This document shows, one piece after another, positions 8,302 to 18,098 of a stretch of 64,000 bases of DNA. Positions within the stretch are counted from its first letter, which is position 1. Each line of letters begins with the position of its first letter. The notes under the pieces are model-generated. The model had not been told where the DNA came from and did not search any database. It saw nothing but the letters and a program-made list of their open reading frames with translations. A program made the position numbers and the translations under genes. The DNA lies in contig CAYWZW010000015.1 in assembly GCA_964462945.1 (NCBI GenBank), positions 15,145 through 79,144 of the forward strand. Direction: 5' to 3'. This stretch comes from GCA-020343675 sp964462945. Its GTDB lineage: Bacteria; Planctomycetota; Phycisphaerae; Sedimentisphaerales; Anaerobacaceae.

Positions 8302-9744
8302 GTGAGCATCAGTCAACGAGTGAGAGTCTGGATGATGATGTGCCTGACGCTGCTCGTGTCATGGACTGTAACAGGGGCGACGCCCGCGGCCGGCCCGCTG
8401 CGGATCAGTACGGTCAACCCTCGCTATTTCACCGACGGCAGCGGCAAAGTGGTCTATCTGACCGGCTCGCATACGTGGGACAACCTCCAGAACTTGGGTG
8501 AGAGCGAACCACCGGCCGAGTTCGACTTCGACGCTTACCTTGATTTCCTGACGCGGCACGATCACAACTTCATTCGTCTTTGGCGATGGGAGTTGATCAC
8601 CTGGAATACGGGAGCCAATGACGAAAAACCGGGTCGACATTTCGTTTGCATGCCGCATCCGTGGGCCCGCACTGGGCCGGGCCAGGCATCGGACGGCAAG
8701 CCAAAGTTCAACCTCGAGCAATTCGACGAAGGCTATTTTCGCCGCTTGCGGTCGCGTGTGGAGGCCGCCCGCGACAGCGGCATTTACGTGTCTGTCATGC
8801 TCTTTGAAGGCTGGGGCCTGCGGTTCGTGCCCGACGGGTGGAAGGCTCATCCCTTTCATCCCGCCAATAACGTGACCTTGACGGATAGCGACGTGAAAGG
8901 CATCCAGGGGATCGAGCTCTTCAGCCTCACTTTGCCCAAGGCGACGGCTTTTCAGGAGGCGTACGTCCGCAAAGTCATCGACACCGTCAACGATCTGGAC
9001 AACGTGCTCTACGAGATTGGCAACGAAAGCGACTTCTCCACCACCGAGTGGCAGTACCACCTGATCCGCTTCATCAAGAGCTACGAATCCACCAAGCCCA
9101 AGCAGCATCCGGTCGGCATGACCTCCATCGGCTATGGCGTGGACGACCTCGACCGCCTGCTCAAGAGCCCTGCCAACTGGATCTGTCCGAATCCTGACCG
9201 CTACGACTACAAGAACGATCCTCCGGCCTCGGACGGCGCCAAGGTCATCCTTGCGGACACGGACCACCTTTGGGGGGTCGGCGGCAACGTCCCGTGGGTC
9301 TGGAAGAGTTTTCTGCGCGGGCTGAACCCGATTTTCATGGACCCGTACCGTCACGGCGTGCTGGACCGGGGGCCGGATGCGCAATGGGTGCCGATCCGCC
9401 GCGCTATGGGCGTCGCACGCCGTCTGGCGGAGCGGATAAACCTGGCGGCCATGACTCCTCAAAAGGAGTTGGCAAGCTCCGGGTACTGCCTGGCCAATCC
9501 GGGCGAGGAGTACCTGGTCTATTTGCCCGAGGGCGGCGAAGTGACCGTGGACTTCACGGCGGCGACGGGACAGTTGAATGTCGAGTGGGTGCATCCAATC
9601 GAAGGGACGACCACCGGCGCAGCATCTGTCGCAGGCGGGGGCAAGCAGGTGCTGAAGGCCCCGTTCAGCGGTGAAGCGGTCGTTCATCTCCAGATATCTG
9701 AGAGGACTACACCCACACCGGCGATGAAGAGGGACAAACAGTGA
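8302..9744 (+). CDS. Secreted GH5/GH140-like glycosidase, paralogue A1
   Basis: A signal peptide (about 1-28) leads into GPLRISTVNPRYFTDGSG and YLTGSHTW, the opening of a barrel family that recurs three times in this operon (also at 11934 and 15526). The candidate acid/base is E242 in YEIGNESDF. Where clan GH-A enzymes carry the second glutamate, this group has D319-T-D-H322. Residues 395-470 form a PF12904-like domain (LANPGEEYLVYLPEGGEVTVD). The GTG start at 8302 has AAGGAG just upstream. The stop overlaps the start of the next gene (GTGA), pointing to translational coupling. A secreted glycosidase is likely, but no characterised substrate can be claimed. Confidence 0.75.
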   Translation: MSISQRVRVWMMMCLTLLVSWTVTGATPAAGPLRISTVNPRYFTDGSGKVVYLTGSHTWDNLQNLGESEPPAEFDFDAYLDFLTRHDHNFIRLWRWELITWNTGANDEKPGRHFVCMPHPWARTGPGQASDGKPKFNLEQFDEGYFRRLRSRVEAARDSGIYVSVMLFEGWGLRFVPDGWKAHPFHPANNVTLTDSDVKGIQGIELFSLTLPKATAFQEAYVRKVIDTVNDLDNVLYEIGNESDFSTTEWQYHLIRFIKSYESTKPKQHPVGMTSIGYGVDDLDRLLKSPANWICPNPDRYDYKNDPPASDGAKVILADTDHLWGVGGNVPWVWKSFLRGLNPIFMDPYRHGVLDRGPDAQWVPIRRAMGVARRLAERINLAAMTPQKELASSGYCLANPGEEYLVYLPEGGEVTVDFTAATGQLNVEWVHPIEGTTTGAASVAGGGKQVLKAPFSGEAVVHLQISERTTPTPAMKRDKQ

Positions 9745-11873
9745 GTACAAATGGTGCTTTATGGATGACATTGTCTGCGGCGATGATTTTGGCAGTTGGC
9801 CGGAGCGAGGCCGGAGAGCCTTGGCTCGCTGTCGAGCAGCCGGAGCTGAAGGAGGCTCTCGAACGCGCGCCGGTCCTGCAGACGGAGTCATTGGGCGAGC
9901 CGGCGCGCGGGGTGAATGTCTGGGAGCGATGGCTGGTGCCGGACCCCGACGGTAAGACGTGGGACGTCCTTCAGGTGTACTTCAAGGAGTACTACGGGCC
10001 GACGTGGCTCCATGCCATCGACCTGGGCACAGGGCAGGTGAAAAAGCAGCGTCTGGCCGACGATCACCAGTTCTACCTGTCGGGGCGGGCGCTCGGATTC
10101 GACGGCAAGTACTACATTGCCACCCCGTCGAGACGCACGTGGAGCATGGACATGTTCGTGTACGACCCGGCCACGAACACGCTGGAGGAGCGGGGCGAGA
10201 TCGTTCCCGGACTTGGCGGCGAGGTTCGCCCGCTCGTGACCGGGCCTGATGGGCGGCTTTACGGAACGGGAACCCGGGACAACAAAGTCGGCCTGTATAT
10301 CTACGATCCGAAGCTGCGCAAGGTGGTCAAGGATTTCGGGGCAGTCGGGCCGAGCCACCCCAACGGCGCGTGGAGCCGTTACGTGATGGGCGTGGATGAC
10401 ACGCATGCGTATATCGCCAGCGGAATGATCCCCGCCTGGTATCTCGTGGCCATAAACCTCGCCACCGGCGAAGAGAAGGTGCTGCTGGAGTCGCCGACAG
10501 AACGCGTGATGGACATCATCGAGCACTTTCCGGGCGCCTACGCCCGCGTCCCGCAAGACAGCGACGCGCCCGACAAGGAGTACTGGCTCTATCATGGCCA
10601 GGCCATTCCAAAGACCAACGACACCCCGCCGTGGCCCAAACAGGCTTCGCCTTGGGACAAAGCGGTGCCGAAGCCGGAAGTGTACTTCGACCAGATCGAT
10701 CCGGACTCTGAAGGCAACGCGGTGCTCTGGTACCGGTCGCGGGAGGACGCGGCCAAGATGCCGAAGGACCCGCTGCGCGATGACCTCCAGACCTTGGGCT
10801 GGAAACCGCTCCGACTGGAGGGCGTCGAGTCGTATCCGCATCGCATCAACCCCATGTCAATCCTGCCCGACGGCCTGCTCTATGGCACGGGCGACGATTA
10901 CGCTGGCGTGTTCGTGTTCGATCCGCGGACCGACCAGACTACCATCCTCGGCCCGCGCCCCGGGCTGGCGCCCTACACACAGATCGTTTGCGGCGACAAG
11001 CTCTATTCCAGCGGCTATTCCGGCGGCCATCTCTTTATCTACGACCCCGCGCGGCCCTGGACGCTGAGCAAGGGTGGACCTCCCGGCCATCCGGCACCCG
11101 ACCAGGCGGATGCGAGGAGCAACGCCCGGTATCTGGGGGACTTTGATAAGACCACTCGCGTGGGACTCATGCACAGTTCCGCGCTCGGGGCCGATGGCAG
11201 GATCTATTTCGGCGGGTTTGGATTACGTCACTACACCGGCGGCGGCTTCGGCTGGTATGACCCGCAGACTCAGAAGATGGGCGGCTTCTGGAAGCCGCTG
11301 AGCGGTTACGCCGTGCAGTGGATCGCGCCGTCGCTGGATGGGCGACTGATCGTTATTTCCACGATCAGAGCGGCGGACGAGTTGAATGACAATCGAGCGC
11401 CCGAGGAGGCCAAGCTGTTCGTGTACGACGTGAGCGAACATAAGATCGTCCGTGAGATCGTGCCGGTGGCGAAAGGACAGACGACGGGACTGGTTGCCGA
11501 GGTTGCGCCCGGATGTTTGCTCGGATTGACGTCGGCCCCGGAGCACCCAGGCCGCAGCGTCCTCTATGGGGTGGACGTGACCACGGGTGAGGTGCTGTTC
11601 GCCAAGGACCTGCCATCGCCCGTCTCGGTCGACGATCATTGGCCGCACTGGGTTGATCCTTCGTACGAGTACAATGCCTTCGTGCGCGGCCCCGATGGCT
11701 TCGTGTGGACGTACCTGAAGGACGTGCTGGTGCGCATCGATCCGAAGAGTGCGAACGTGCACGTCGTCGGCAAGGTCGATCCGGTCGGCTGGCCGACGTT
11801 CGTCGGCAAGGACGTTTACTTCTCCGGACCCGAGCAATTGCGGCGGATTCGCAACATCGTCCGGGCTCCATAG
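9741..11873 (+). CDS. Secreted beta-propeller protein
   Basis: This 710-residue protein begins with a short signal peptide (about 1-24) and then consists of repeated four-stranded blade-like units, for example MFVYDPATNTLEERGEI, LYIYDPKLRKVVKDFG, VFVFDPRTDQTTILGPR and LFVYDVSEHKIVREI. This predicts a seven- or eight-bladed propeller outside the cytoplasm. Catalytic residues are not evident. Propellers of this type occur among polysaccharide lyases and glycan-binding proteins, and its place between two glycosidase genes favours such a role. The GTG start overlaps the previous stop by 4 bp. Function is inferred from context only. Confidence 0.65.
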   Translation: MSTNGALWMTLSAAMILAVGRSEAGEPWLAVEQPELKEALERAPVLQTESLGEPARGVNVWERWLVPDPDGKTWDVLQVYFKEYYGPTWLHAIDLGTGQVKKQRLADDHQFYLSGRALGFDGKYYIATPSRRTWSMDMFVYDPATNTLEERGEIVPGLGGEVRPLVTGPDGRLYGTGTRDNKVGLYIYDPKLRKVVKDFGAVGPSHPNGAWSRYVMGVDDTHAYIASGMIPAWYLVAINLATGEEKVLLESPTERVMDIIEHFPGAYARVPQDSDAPDKEYWLYHGQAIPKTNDTPPWPKQASPWDKAVPKPEVYFDQIDPDSEGNAVLWYRSREDAAKMPKDPLRDDLQTLGWKPLRLEGVESYPHRINPMSILPDGLLYGTGDDYAGVFVFDPRTDQTTILGPRPGLAPYTQIVCGDKLYSSGYSGGHLFIYDPARPWTLSKGGPPGHPAPDQADARSNARYLGDFDKTTRVGLMHSSALGADGRIYFGGFGLRHYTGGGFGWYDPQTQKMGGFWKPLSGYAVQWIAPSLDGRLIVISTIRAADELNDNRAPEEAKLFVYDVSEHKIVREIVPVAKGQTTGLVAEVAPGCLLGLTSAPEHPGRSVLYGVDVTTGEVLFAKDLPSPVSVDDHWPHWVDPSYEYNAFVRGPDGFVWTYLKDVLVRIDPKSANVHVVGKVDPVGWPTFVGKDVYFSGPEQLRRIRNIVRAP

Positions 11874-11933
11874 GCGGATGCGGCGCGAATTGGACCGAGG
11901 AATGGGCTGTTTCACTCTCGATTGGAGAACGAT

Positions 11934-13310
11934 ATGTCGAAATGTCAGAATCTCATTGTCGGGTTAGCCTTTATCATGATGGCGGGCCATACCCATGCGG
12001 CGAAAGCCTCGGGCCCGTTGCGCGTTTCTCCGACCAACCCTCGCTATTTTACGGACGACAGCGGCAAGGCAATCTACCTCACGGGCTCGCATACCTGGAC
12101 CAACCTTCAGGACGTGAGCGGATACAGGGAACTCACCAGCCTCGAGGAGTTGGGCGGATTCGAAGGTCATCTCAAATGGCTCCGCTCGTACAATCACAAC
12201 TTCATCCGCTTGTGGATACTGGAGCATGCACGGGACGCCGCGGAGCGCGCGACAATCGCTCCTTTGCCCTGGCTGCGCACGGGGCCGGGCAATGCACTTG
12301 ACGGCAAACCGAGGTTCGATGTCACGAAGTTCGATTCCGCCTATTTCGAGCGGCTGCGGGCCCGCGTCATCGCCGCCGGTGAAATGGGTTTCTACCTATC
12401 GATCATGCTGTTCGACAGTTGGAGCGTTGAGCATCAGGGGACGTGGCAGGGCCATCCGTTTCACGCGAGCAACAACATCAATAGCATCAACGGCGACCCG
12501 GATAACAATGGAGTCGGGATCGAGACCCATACCCTCAAGATTCCCGCCGTCACAAAGCTCCAGGAGGCCTATGCCAGGAAGGTCGTCGATACAGTCAACG
12601 ATCTCAACAACGTGCTCTACGAAATCTCCAATGAATCGGAATATGGCGCCGACTGGCACGACCATCTCGCCAGGGTGATTCAAGACTATGAGAAGAAGAA
12701 ACCCAAGCGCCACCCGGTGGGGATCACCGGCGGCGGTCCTACCAATGACGAGCTCTTCAGCGGCCCTGCGGATTGGATTTCGCCAACCGAGTGGACCGAT
12801 CCGCCGGCGGGCGACGGACGCAAGGTCATCATTATCGATACGGACCACATCGGGTCCGTGGATCGCACGTGGGTGTGGAAGAGCTTCCTGCGGGGGCACA
12901 ATCCCATTCTGATGGATTGGATGCGCAGACCTTCTCCCTGGTACAGCCCCACCGATCAGGAGGCGATGCGTAAGGCGATGGGTCACACGCGGACCATGGC
13001 GAACCGGATGAACCTCGCCGGGACGGCTCCCCGCAACGATCTGGCCTCCACAGGCTACTGCCTGGCGAACCCCGGGACGGAATATTTGGTTTATCAGCCC
13101 AAGTCCGGAGAGGCTTTTTCCATAGAGTTGAAGCCGGGAACCTACCGTTACGAATGGTTCAATGCTGCCAAAGGGGAAAATAGCGGAACCGGCAGCATCA
13201 GGCTCTCCGGTGGCGCGCTGCAATTCAAACCGCCGTTTGATAGGGACGCGGTGCTTTACCTGAAGGCGGAACCACAGCTTCACAGGCCTTTCAACGGAGA
13301 TCGTCAATAA
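11934..13310 (+). CDS. Secreted GH5/GH140-like glycosidase, paralogue A2
   Basis: Second member of the NPRYFTD...YLTGSHTW family. Signal peptide (about 1-23), barrel with the candidate acid/base E234 in LYEISNESEY, and the D302-T-D-H305 motif at the second catalytic position. Then comes a PF12904-like C-terminal domain with LANPGTEYLVYQPKSGEAF. The ATG at 11934 has GGAGA 6-7 bp upstream and is preferred over an in-frame TTG at 11922. The stop is 1 bp from the next start. It differs from A1 in a longer insertion after GSHTW, which may change substrate. It is likely an exo-acting secreted enzyme; this is inferred. Confidence 0.75.
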   Translation: MSKCQNLIVGLAFIMMAGHTHAAKASGPLRVSPTNPRYFTDDSGKAIYLTGSHTWTNLQDVSGYRELTSLEELGGFEGHLKWLRSYNHNFIRLWILEHARDAAERATIAPLPWLRTGPGNALDGKPRFDVTKFDSAYFERLRARVIAAGEMGFYLSIMLFDSWSVEHQGTWQGHPFHASNNINSINGDPDNNGVGIETHTLKIPAVTKLQEAYARKVVDTVNDLNNVLYEISNESEYGADWHDHLARVIQDYEKKKPKRHPVGITGGGPTNDELFSGPADWISPTEWTDPPAGDGRKVIIIDTDHIGSVDRTWVWKSFLRGHNPILMDWMRRPSPWYSPTDQEAMRKAMGHTRTMANRMNLAGTAPRNDLASTGYCLANPGTEYLVYQPKSGEAFSIELKPGTYRYEWFNAAKGENSGTGSIRLSGGALQFKPPFDRDAVLYLKAEPQLHRPFNGDRQ

Positions 13311-13311
13311 C

Positions 13312-15468
13312 ATGAAAATTCACATCCGTCACCTCAGTCCTATGATTTATGGTCGGGCTGCCTGGATCTTGGCGGTGCTGCTGCCGTCTCTTGGCCGTGC
13401 GGCCAGGCCGACGAGCTACTTCTACGTGGCGCCGAATGGGAGCGATGACTGGTCCGGCCAGAGGGCTGCGCCCGACGCGGGGCGCACTGACGGCCCGTTC
13501 GCCACGCCGCAGCGCGCTCGTGAGGCCGTTCGGGCGTTGCTCAAGACGCAGAAGGAGCCCCGACGCGTGCGCGTCGTACTGCGCGGCGGAACCTATTATC
13601 TCGACTCGCCGCTGGAGTTTGGGCCCGAGGATTCCGGCGCGGAGAACGCGCCCGTGGCTTACGCTGCGGCAACGGATGAGAAAGTGGTTCTGAGCGGCGG
13701 ACGCCGTCTCGAGGGCGGTCGTTGGGGCGAGGTCAACGGTCGCAAGGCCTGGGTGGTGGACATTCCGGAGGTGAAGGAAGGCCAATGGCGCTTCCGGCAA
13801 CTCTTTGTCAACGGCGCCCGCCGCCCGCGGACAAGGCTGCCGAAGCAAGGGGAATACCACATCGAATCTCTGCCGGGCTATACCGGCGACTTTCTCAGGA
13901 GTCCGACGAAGCAGTTTGTCTACGCCCCGGGCGACATCGTGCCTGGTTGGCGCAATCTGCGGGACGTGGAAGTTGTGGGGATCACGCGCTGGCTGGACAA
14001 CCGGCTGCCGATCGAGAGCGTCAACGCGCAGACGCGCACAGTCACCTTCGACCGCCCGAGCCTGTTTGCTCTTGTCTCGGGAAGCAAGCCCGGGCCCTAC
14101 TGGGTGGAGAACGTCTTCGAGGCGCTGGATACTGGCGGCCAGTGGTATCTCGACCGGCCGTCAGGGCAGCTCTACTATCTGCCGCAGCCGGGAGAAGACG
14201 TAACATCCGCCGAGATCGTGGCGCCGCGATTGACGCAAGTGGTGCGCGTGGTGGGAAGTGAGGGCGCTTTGGCGCACGACATACGCTTCGAAGGCATCAC
14301 GTTTTCCCATACGGAGTGGCAACCGCCGGCCGACTATGCCTCGTCGCTACAGGCGGGAATCGACGTGCCCGGCGCGCTGCTGTTTGATTACGCCGAACGA
14401 TGCGCCGTCACCGGCGGCGCCATCGAACACATCGGCAACTACGGCGTCGAGGTGAACGTAGGCTGTGCCGACATCGAGATCGCGCGCAACCGGATCACGG
14501 ATATTGGCGCGGGAGGAATCCGGATCGGCCACTTCTTCTCGTGGGAGACGGACGGGTCGGGCCGAATGACCGAGCGGGGGCTCCAGCGCAAGGCCGCCAT
14601 GCCCAAGGGCCCGCACAGCCAGCGAATCACCGTGGCCGACAACGAGATCGCCCACTGCGGGCGGTTTACGCCGGAAGCGGTGGGCGTGTTCGTGGGCGAC
14701 AATGCTAACAACAAGGTCATTCGTAACCACATTTACGACTTGTTCTACTCGGGTATATCCGTGGGCTCGGTGCAGGATTTCGGGCCAAGCCAGGCCACAG
14801 GCAATATCATCGAATACAATCACGTGCATGACATCGGCCAGGGCATGCTCGGCGACATGGGCGGCATTTACACCTGCAGTACGCCGGACACTCGCATCCG
14901 TTACAATCTGGTGCATGACGTCTCGCGACGGGACTACGGCGGCTGGGGGATCTACCCGGATGAGGGCAGCCATGACATATTGATCCAGAAGAACCTCGTT
15001 TACCGCTGCCAGGACGGCGCCTTGTTCGCACACCACAATCGTAATATCACGGCGGAGAACAACATCTTCGCTTTCAATCGCGCGGCACAAATAGAGCGCG
15101 GCGGCATAGGCGGGTTCGAACTGACCTGCCGGCGCAACCTCGTGTACTATAAGCAGGGGAAAGCAGTGGGCAGCTATGGCGCGCGCTACGTCGGGACGGA
15201 TCGTTGCCTATTCGACCGCAACCTCTATTGGAACGTATCGGCGGCGCCGATCGAGTTTGGCGACAAGAGCCTTTCCCAGTGGCAGGCGGCGGGCCAGGAT
15301 AACAACAGTCTCATCGCAGACCCGCTGTTTGTGGACCCGGCGCATGGCGACTTTACCCTGCGGCCTGGTTCCCCGGCGGCGCAGATTGGCTTCGAGCCAT
15401 GGGACATGTCGGCCGTCGGGCCCCATCCACGTTCAGCGACGCCCAGGGAAAATTCGGAGGGGCGGTGA
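13312..15468 (+). CDS. Secreted right-handed beta-helix protein, GH141-like
   Basis: The 718-residue protein starts with a signal peptide and the typical FYVAPNGSDDWSG entry, then PFATPQRAREAVRALL and LRGGTYYLDSPLEF. Together these mark the GH141-like group of right-handed parallel beta-helix enzymes. From about 330 to 640 there are regular helix coils (IRFEGITF, CADIEIARNRITDIG, NNKVIRNHIYDLFYSGI). It ends with a terminal beta segment (LIADPLFVDPAHGDFTLRPGSPA). A characterised GH141 enzyme acts as an alpha-L-fucosidase on rhamnogalacturonan II. The gene starts 1 bp after the previous stop. The fold is sure; the GH141 assignment is probable. Confidence 0.75.
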   Translation: MKIHIRHLSPMIYGRAAWILAVLLPSLGRAARPTSYFYVAPNGSDDWSGQRAAPDAGRTDGPFATPQRAREAVRALLKTQKEPRRVRVVLRGGTYYLDSPLEFGPEDSGAENAPVAYAAATDEKVVLSGGRRLEGGRWGEVNGRKAWVVDIPEVKEGQWRFRQLFVNGARRPRTRLPKQGEYHIESLPGYTGDFLRSPTKQFVYAPGDIVPGWRNLRDVEVVGITRWLDNRLPIESVNAQTRTVTFDRPSLFALVSGSKPGPYWVENVFEALDTGGQWYLDRPSGQLYYLPQPGEDVTSAEIVAPRLTQVVRVVGSEGALAHDIRFEGITFSHTEWQPPADYASSLQAGIDVPGALLFDYAERCAVTGGAIEHIGNYGVEVNVGCADIEIARNRITDIGAGGIRIGHFFSWETDGSGRMTERGLQRKAAMPKGPHSQRITVADNEIAHCGRFTPEAVGVFVGDNANNKVIRNHIYDLFYSGISVGSVQDFGPSQATGNIIEYNHVHDIGQGMLGDMGGIYTCSTPDTRIRYNLVHDVSRRDYGGWGIYPDEGSHDILIQKNLVYRCQDGALFAHHNRNITAENNIFAFNRAAQIERGGIGGFELTCRRNLVYYKQGKAVGSYGARYVGTDRCLFDRNLYWNVSAAPIEFGDKSLSQWQAAGQDNNSLIADPLFVDPAHGDFTLRPGSPAAQIGFEPWDMSAVGPHPRSATPRENSEGR

Positions 15469-15525
15469 ATGAGCCGTCCGTGCTGACCAGCGGTTTTCCA
15501 GACTGAAAAATGATTCGGGAACCTC

Positions 15526-16881
15526 ATGAAGACGAATCCAGCTAAGGTCGTGCAAATGTCCGCGATCCTGTTTTTTGCAGTGACTGCTCTAACCGCCGCA
15601 CCTGCGACCGGCCCGCTGCGGGTCAGCAAAGAGAACCCGCGGTATTTTGCCGACGCCAGCGGCAAGGCCGTCTACTTGACCGGCTCACACACGTGGGGGA
15701 ATCTCTGCGACTCCCGCGAGCGCTGGCCAGCCTTCGATTTCACCGGCTATCTTGATTTCCTGGAACGCTACCATCACAACTTCATCCGGCTCTGGAGCGG
15801 CGACGGGCTTGGGCACCAACCGGTCCCGTATGCACGGACGGGACCTGGTACCGCGAAGGACGGGGGCCTCAAGGTGGACCTGGACCGGTTCGATCCGGCA
15901 TTCTTCGACCGGCTCCGCTGGCGGGTGGTCGCGGCACGAGATCGCGGCGTGTATGTGGGGATCATGCTCTTCAGCCCGGACAGCGGGGCGAAACGCGAGG
16001 ATTGGAACGACCTCCTTTACCACCCAACCAACAACGTGCAAGGAATCAACGCCGACACGAACAGCGATGGCTCGGGCGCCGAGGCCTACGATCTGTCGAT
16101 TCCCGGGATCACCGCCTATCAGGAGGCGTTCGTGCGAAAGGTCGTCGATACGGTCAACGATCTGGACAACGTGCTCTATGAGATCGGCAACGAGGGCGAC
16201 CTGACGAGCGTTTCCTGGCAATACCATTTTGTCCGGTTCATCCAGCGCTACGAGGCCACCAAACCCAAGCGGCACCCGGTCGGGATGACCGCCGTGTTCA
16301 ATATCCTCAGCGGCACTTGGGCGACGGACAATCGCGTGCTTCTTCAAAGCCCAGCCGATTGGATTTCCCCAGGCTTAGATCCATACAAGGACAATCCTCC
16401 AGCCGCCGACGGCTGGAAGGTGATCATTGCCGACGTGGACCACATCTGGCCGACCGCTCCCCATCGAGGCTGGATCTGGAAATGCTTTCTCAGAGGAATT
16501 CATCCGGTTCTGATGGACTGGTACAACTACGGTGACCCCACGTGGACCTCGAGCGCAGAGCAGGAGGTCATGCGTAAGTACATGGGCTATACGCTGACCT
16601 TCGCCAGGAAGATGGACCTCGCAGCGATGGCGCCCCGGAACGATCTGGCCGGCACCGGGTATTGCCTATCCAATCCGGGCGAGGAGTACCTGGTTTACCT
16701 GCCCGACGGCGGCGAGGTGACGGTGGATCTGTCCGCCGCGTCCGGCTCGCTCGCGGTCGAATGGTTCAACCCCCGCTCCGCAGACGCCGCACAAGGCCAG
16801 AGCATTGCTGGCGGCGGGAAACGCTCGTTCAAACCCCCGTTCGACGGCGATGCCGTCCTCTATCTCTGGAGACAACCATGA
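15526..16881 (+). CDS. Secreted GH5/GH140-like glycosidase, paralogue A3
   Basis: Third paralogue with GPLRVSKENPRYFAD and YLTGSHTWGNL. The candidate acid/base is E223 in YEIGNEGDL, with D303-V-D-H306 at the second catalytic position. The PF12904-like end (LSNPGEEYLVYLPDGGEVTVD) closes with FKPPFDGDAVLYL. A signal peptide covers about 1-25. The stop overlaps the next ATG as ATGA, so translation is probably coupled. The three A-type proteins share the active-site pattern but differ in the loops after the first strand, which fits a set of enzymes tuned to different linkages in one complex glycan. Confidence 0.75.
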   Translation: MKTNPAKVVQMSAILFFAVTALTAAPATGPLRVSKENPRYFADASGKAVYLTGSHTWGNLCDSRERWPAFDFTGYLDFLERYHHNFIRLWSGDGLGHQPVPYARTGPGTAKDGGLKVDLDRFDPAFFDRLRWRVVAARDRGVYVGIMLFSPDSGAKREDWNDLLYHPTNNVQGINADTNSDGSGAEAYDLSIPGITAYQEAFVRKVVDTVNDLDNVLYEIGNEGDLTSVSWQYHFVRFIQRYEATKPKRHPVGMTAVFNILSGTWATDNRVLLQSPADWISPGLDPYKDNPPAADGWKVIIADVDHIWPTAPHRGWIWKCFLRGIHPVLMDWYNYGDPTWTSSAEQEVMRKYMGYTLTFARKMDLAAMAPRNDLAGTGYCLSNPGEEYLVYLPDGGEVTVDLSAASGSLAVEWFNPRSADAAQGQSIAGGGKRSFKPPFDGDAVLYLWRQP

Positions 16882-18047
16882 ACCGCAAAGCCCGAAACAC
16901 CCGGATTCTGATCGTTCTGTTCCTCATCGCGTCAGTGAGCGGCACCTCGGGCCATGGGGCCGAGAACGCTCTGCCCGACGTGCGCGTCGTGCATCTTCCC
17001 GAAGCCACATTGGTACCCGACGTGGTGATGGATGGGGGCGGTATGCTTCACATGGTTTATGGCCTGGGTGATGACGCTTGGTACGTGTGTTCGGCCGACA
17101 ACGGCCGGACGTTCTCGCCACCGGTGAGGGTCAACACCGAGGGGAAAGTCACGCTCAAAATGGGCGAGCGGGGCCCCAAGCTGTCTCTGGGCAAGGGCGG
17201 GTCAGTCCACGTGGTCTGGGCCGATCAGTGGTCGCCCGGCGTGAAGGTCTATGCCCGGTACAGCCGCAGCTTGGACGGGGGTAGGACGTTCGAGCCGCCA
17301 CGGGCTTTGGCTTCGTTGTTCGGGATCGACGGGCTGACGGTGGCCGCCGACGGCGAGGGGAACGTGGTGGCGTTCTTCCATCAGGTTAGCCCGCCGCAGC
17401 AAGAAATCCCGGAGGCGCACCGTCTCTATTTGGCGCGCTCGACGGACAATGGGGCCACCTTCGGGTCCGAGGAGCGCCTGAAGATCCGGGGCATGGACGA
17501 CCTGGCCTGCTCGATGTGCATGATGCGAGCGCGCATCACCGCCGACGGCAACGTCTGTCTTGCCCTGCGCGTGGCGAACGATAACATCCGCGACTTTTTC
17601 CTGCTGCGCAGCCCCAAGCGGGAGAACACCTTCACGCCGCTGCGCGTCAATGAGGACCACTGGGAGCTGAAGACCTGCCCCATGTGCGGGCCGGAGCTGA
17701 CGCTGGACCCGGCCGGGCGGGCGCTCTGCGCATTTATGAGCCGCCATCGTGTCTATTGGTCGGCGCTGGACGACGGCCGGTTCAAGCTGCACGTGGCCAC
17801 GCCGGCAGCGGAAAACGACGAGATTTATCCGGCGGCTTTCGGTGACGGCAAAGGGCATGTGCTGATGGTCTGGCAAGTGGGACCGATGGCGGTGGAACGC
17901 ACGGCGACGGTGAAGTGGGCTCTGTACGGGAATGACGGGGTGTTCACTGGAAAGCAGGGGACGATCGGAGTGTCCACGTCGGGCACCAAGGCCACGGCTT
18001 TCGCCGGCACAGACGGGGCGTTTTACATCGTGACCACGGCGAAGTAA
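16878..18047 (+). CDS. Secreted sialidase-like (BNR repeat) beta-propeller protein
   Basis: A signal peptide (MNRKARNTRILIVLFLIASVSG) is followed by a propeller with Asp-box-like repeats: SADNGRTFSPP, SLDGGRTFEPP and STDNGATFGSE. Asp boxes occur in sialidases and related six-bladed propellers, but the arginine triad of true sialidases is not clear here. An unusual feature is two CxxC-containing stretches, ACSMCMMRA and TCPMCGPEL, which could bind a metal or cofactor. The true start is ATG 16878, overlapping the previous stop (ATGA); the frame runs open upstream only because it overlaps the preceding gene. The function is a secreted glycan-active or glycan-binding protein at best. Confidence 0.65.
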   Translation: MNRKARNTRILIVLFLIASVSGTSGHGAENALPDVRVVHLPEATLVPDVVMDGGGMLHMVYGLGDDAWYVCSADNGRTFSPPVRVNTEGKVTLKMGERGPKLSLGKGGSVHVVWADQWSPGVKVYARYSRSLDGGRTFEPPRALASLFGIDGLTVAADGEGNVVAFFHQVSPPQQEIPEAHRLYLARSTDNGATFGSEERLKIRGMDDLACSMCMMRARITADGNVCLALRVANDNIRDFFLLRSPKRENTFTPLRVNEDHWELKTCPMCGPELTLDPAGRALCAFMSRHRVYWSALDDGRFKLHVATPAAENDEIYPAAFGDGKGHVLMVWQVGPMAVERTATVKWALYGNDGVFTGKQGTIGVSTSGTKATAFAGTDGAFYIVTTAK

Positions 18048-18098
18048 CATGATTCGACTACAAACGGCGACTCACATTCAAGACTCAGGAGAGAAACT

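Noticed and set aside
16662..16877. N-terminal extension of the sialidase-like gene
   Set aside because: The upstream part of the frame overlaps the end of the preceding glycosidase and encodes an arginine-rich stretch; the signal peptide begins at ATG 16878.
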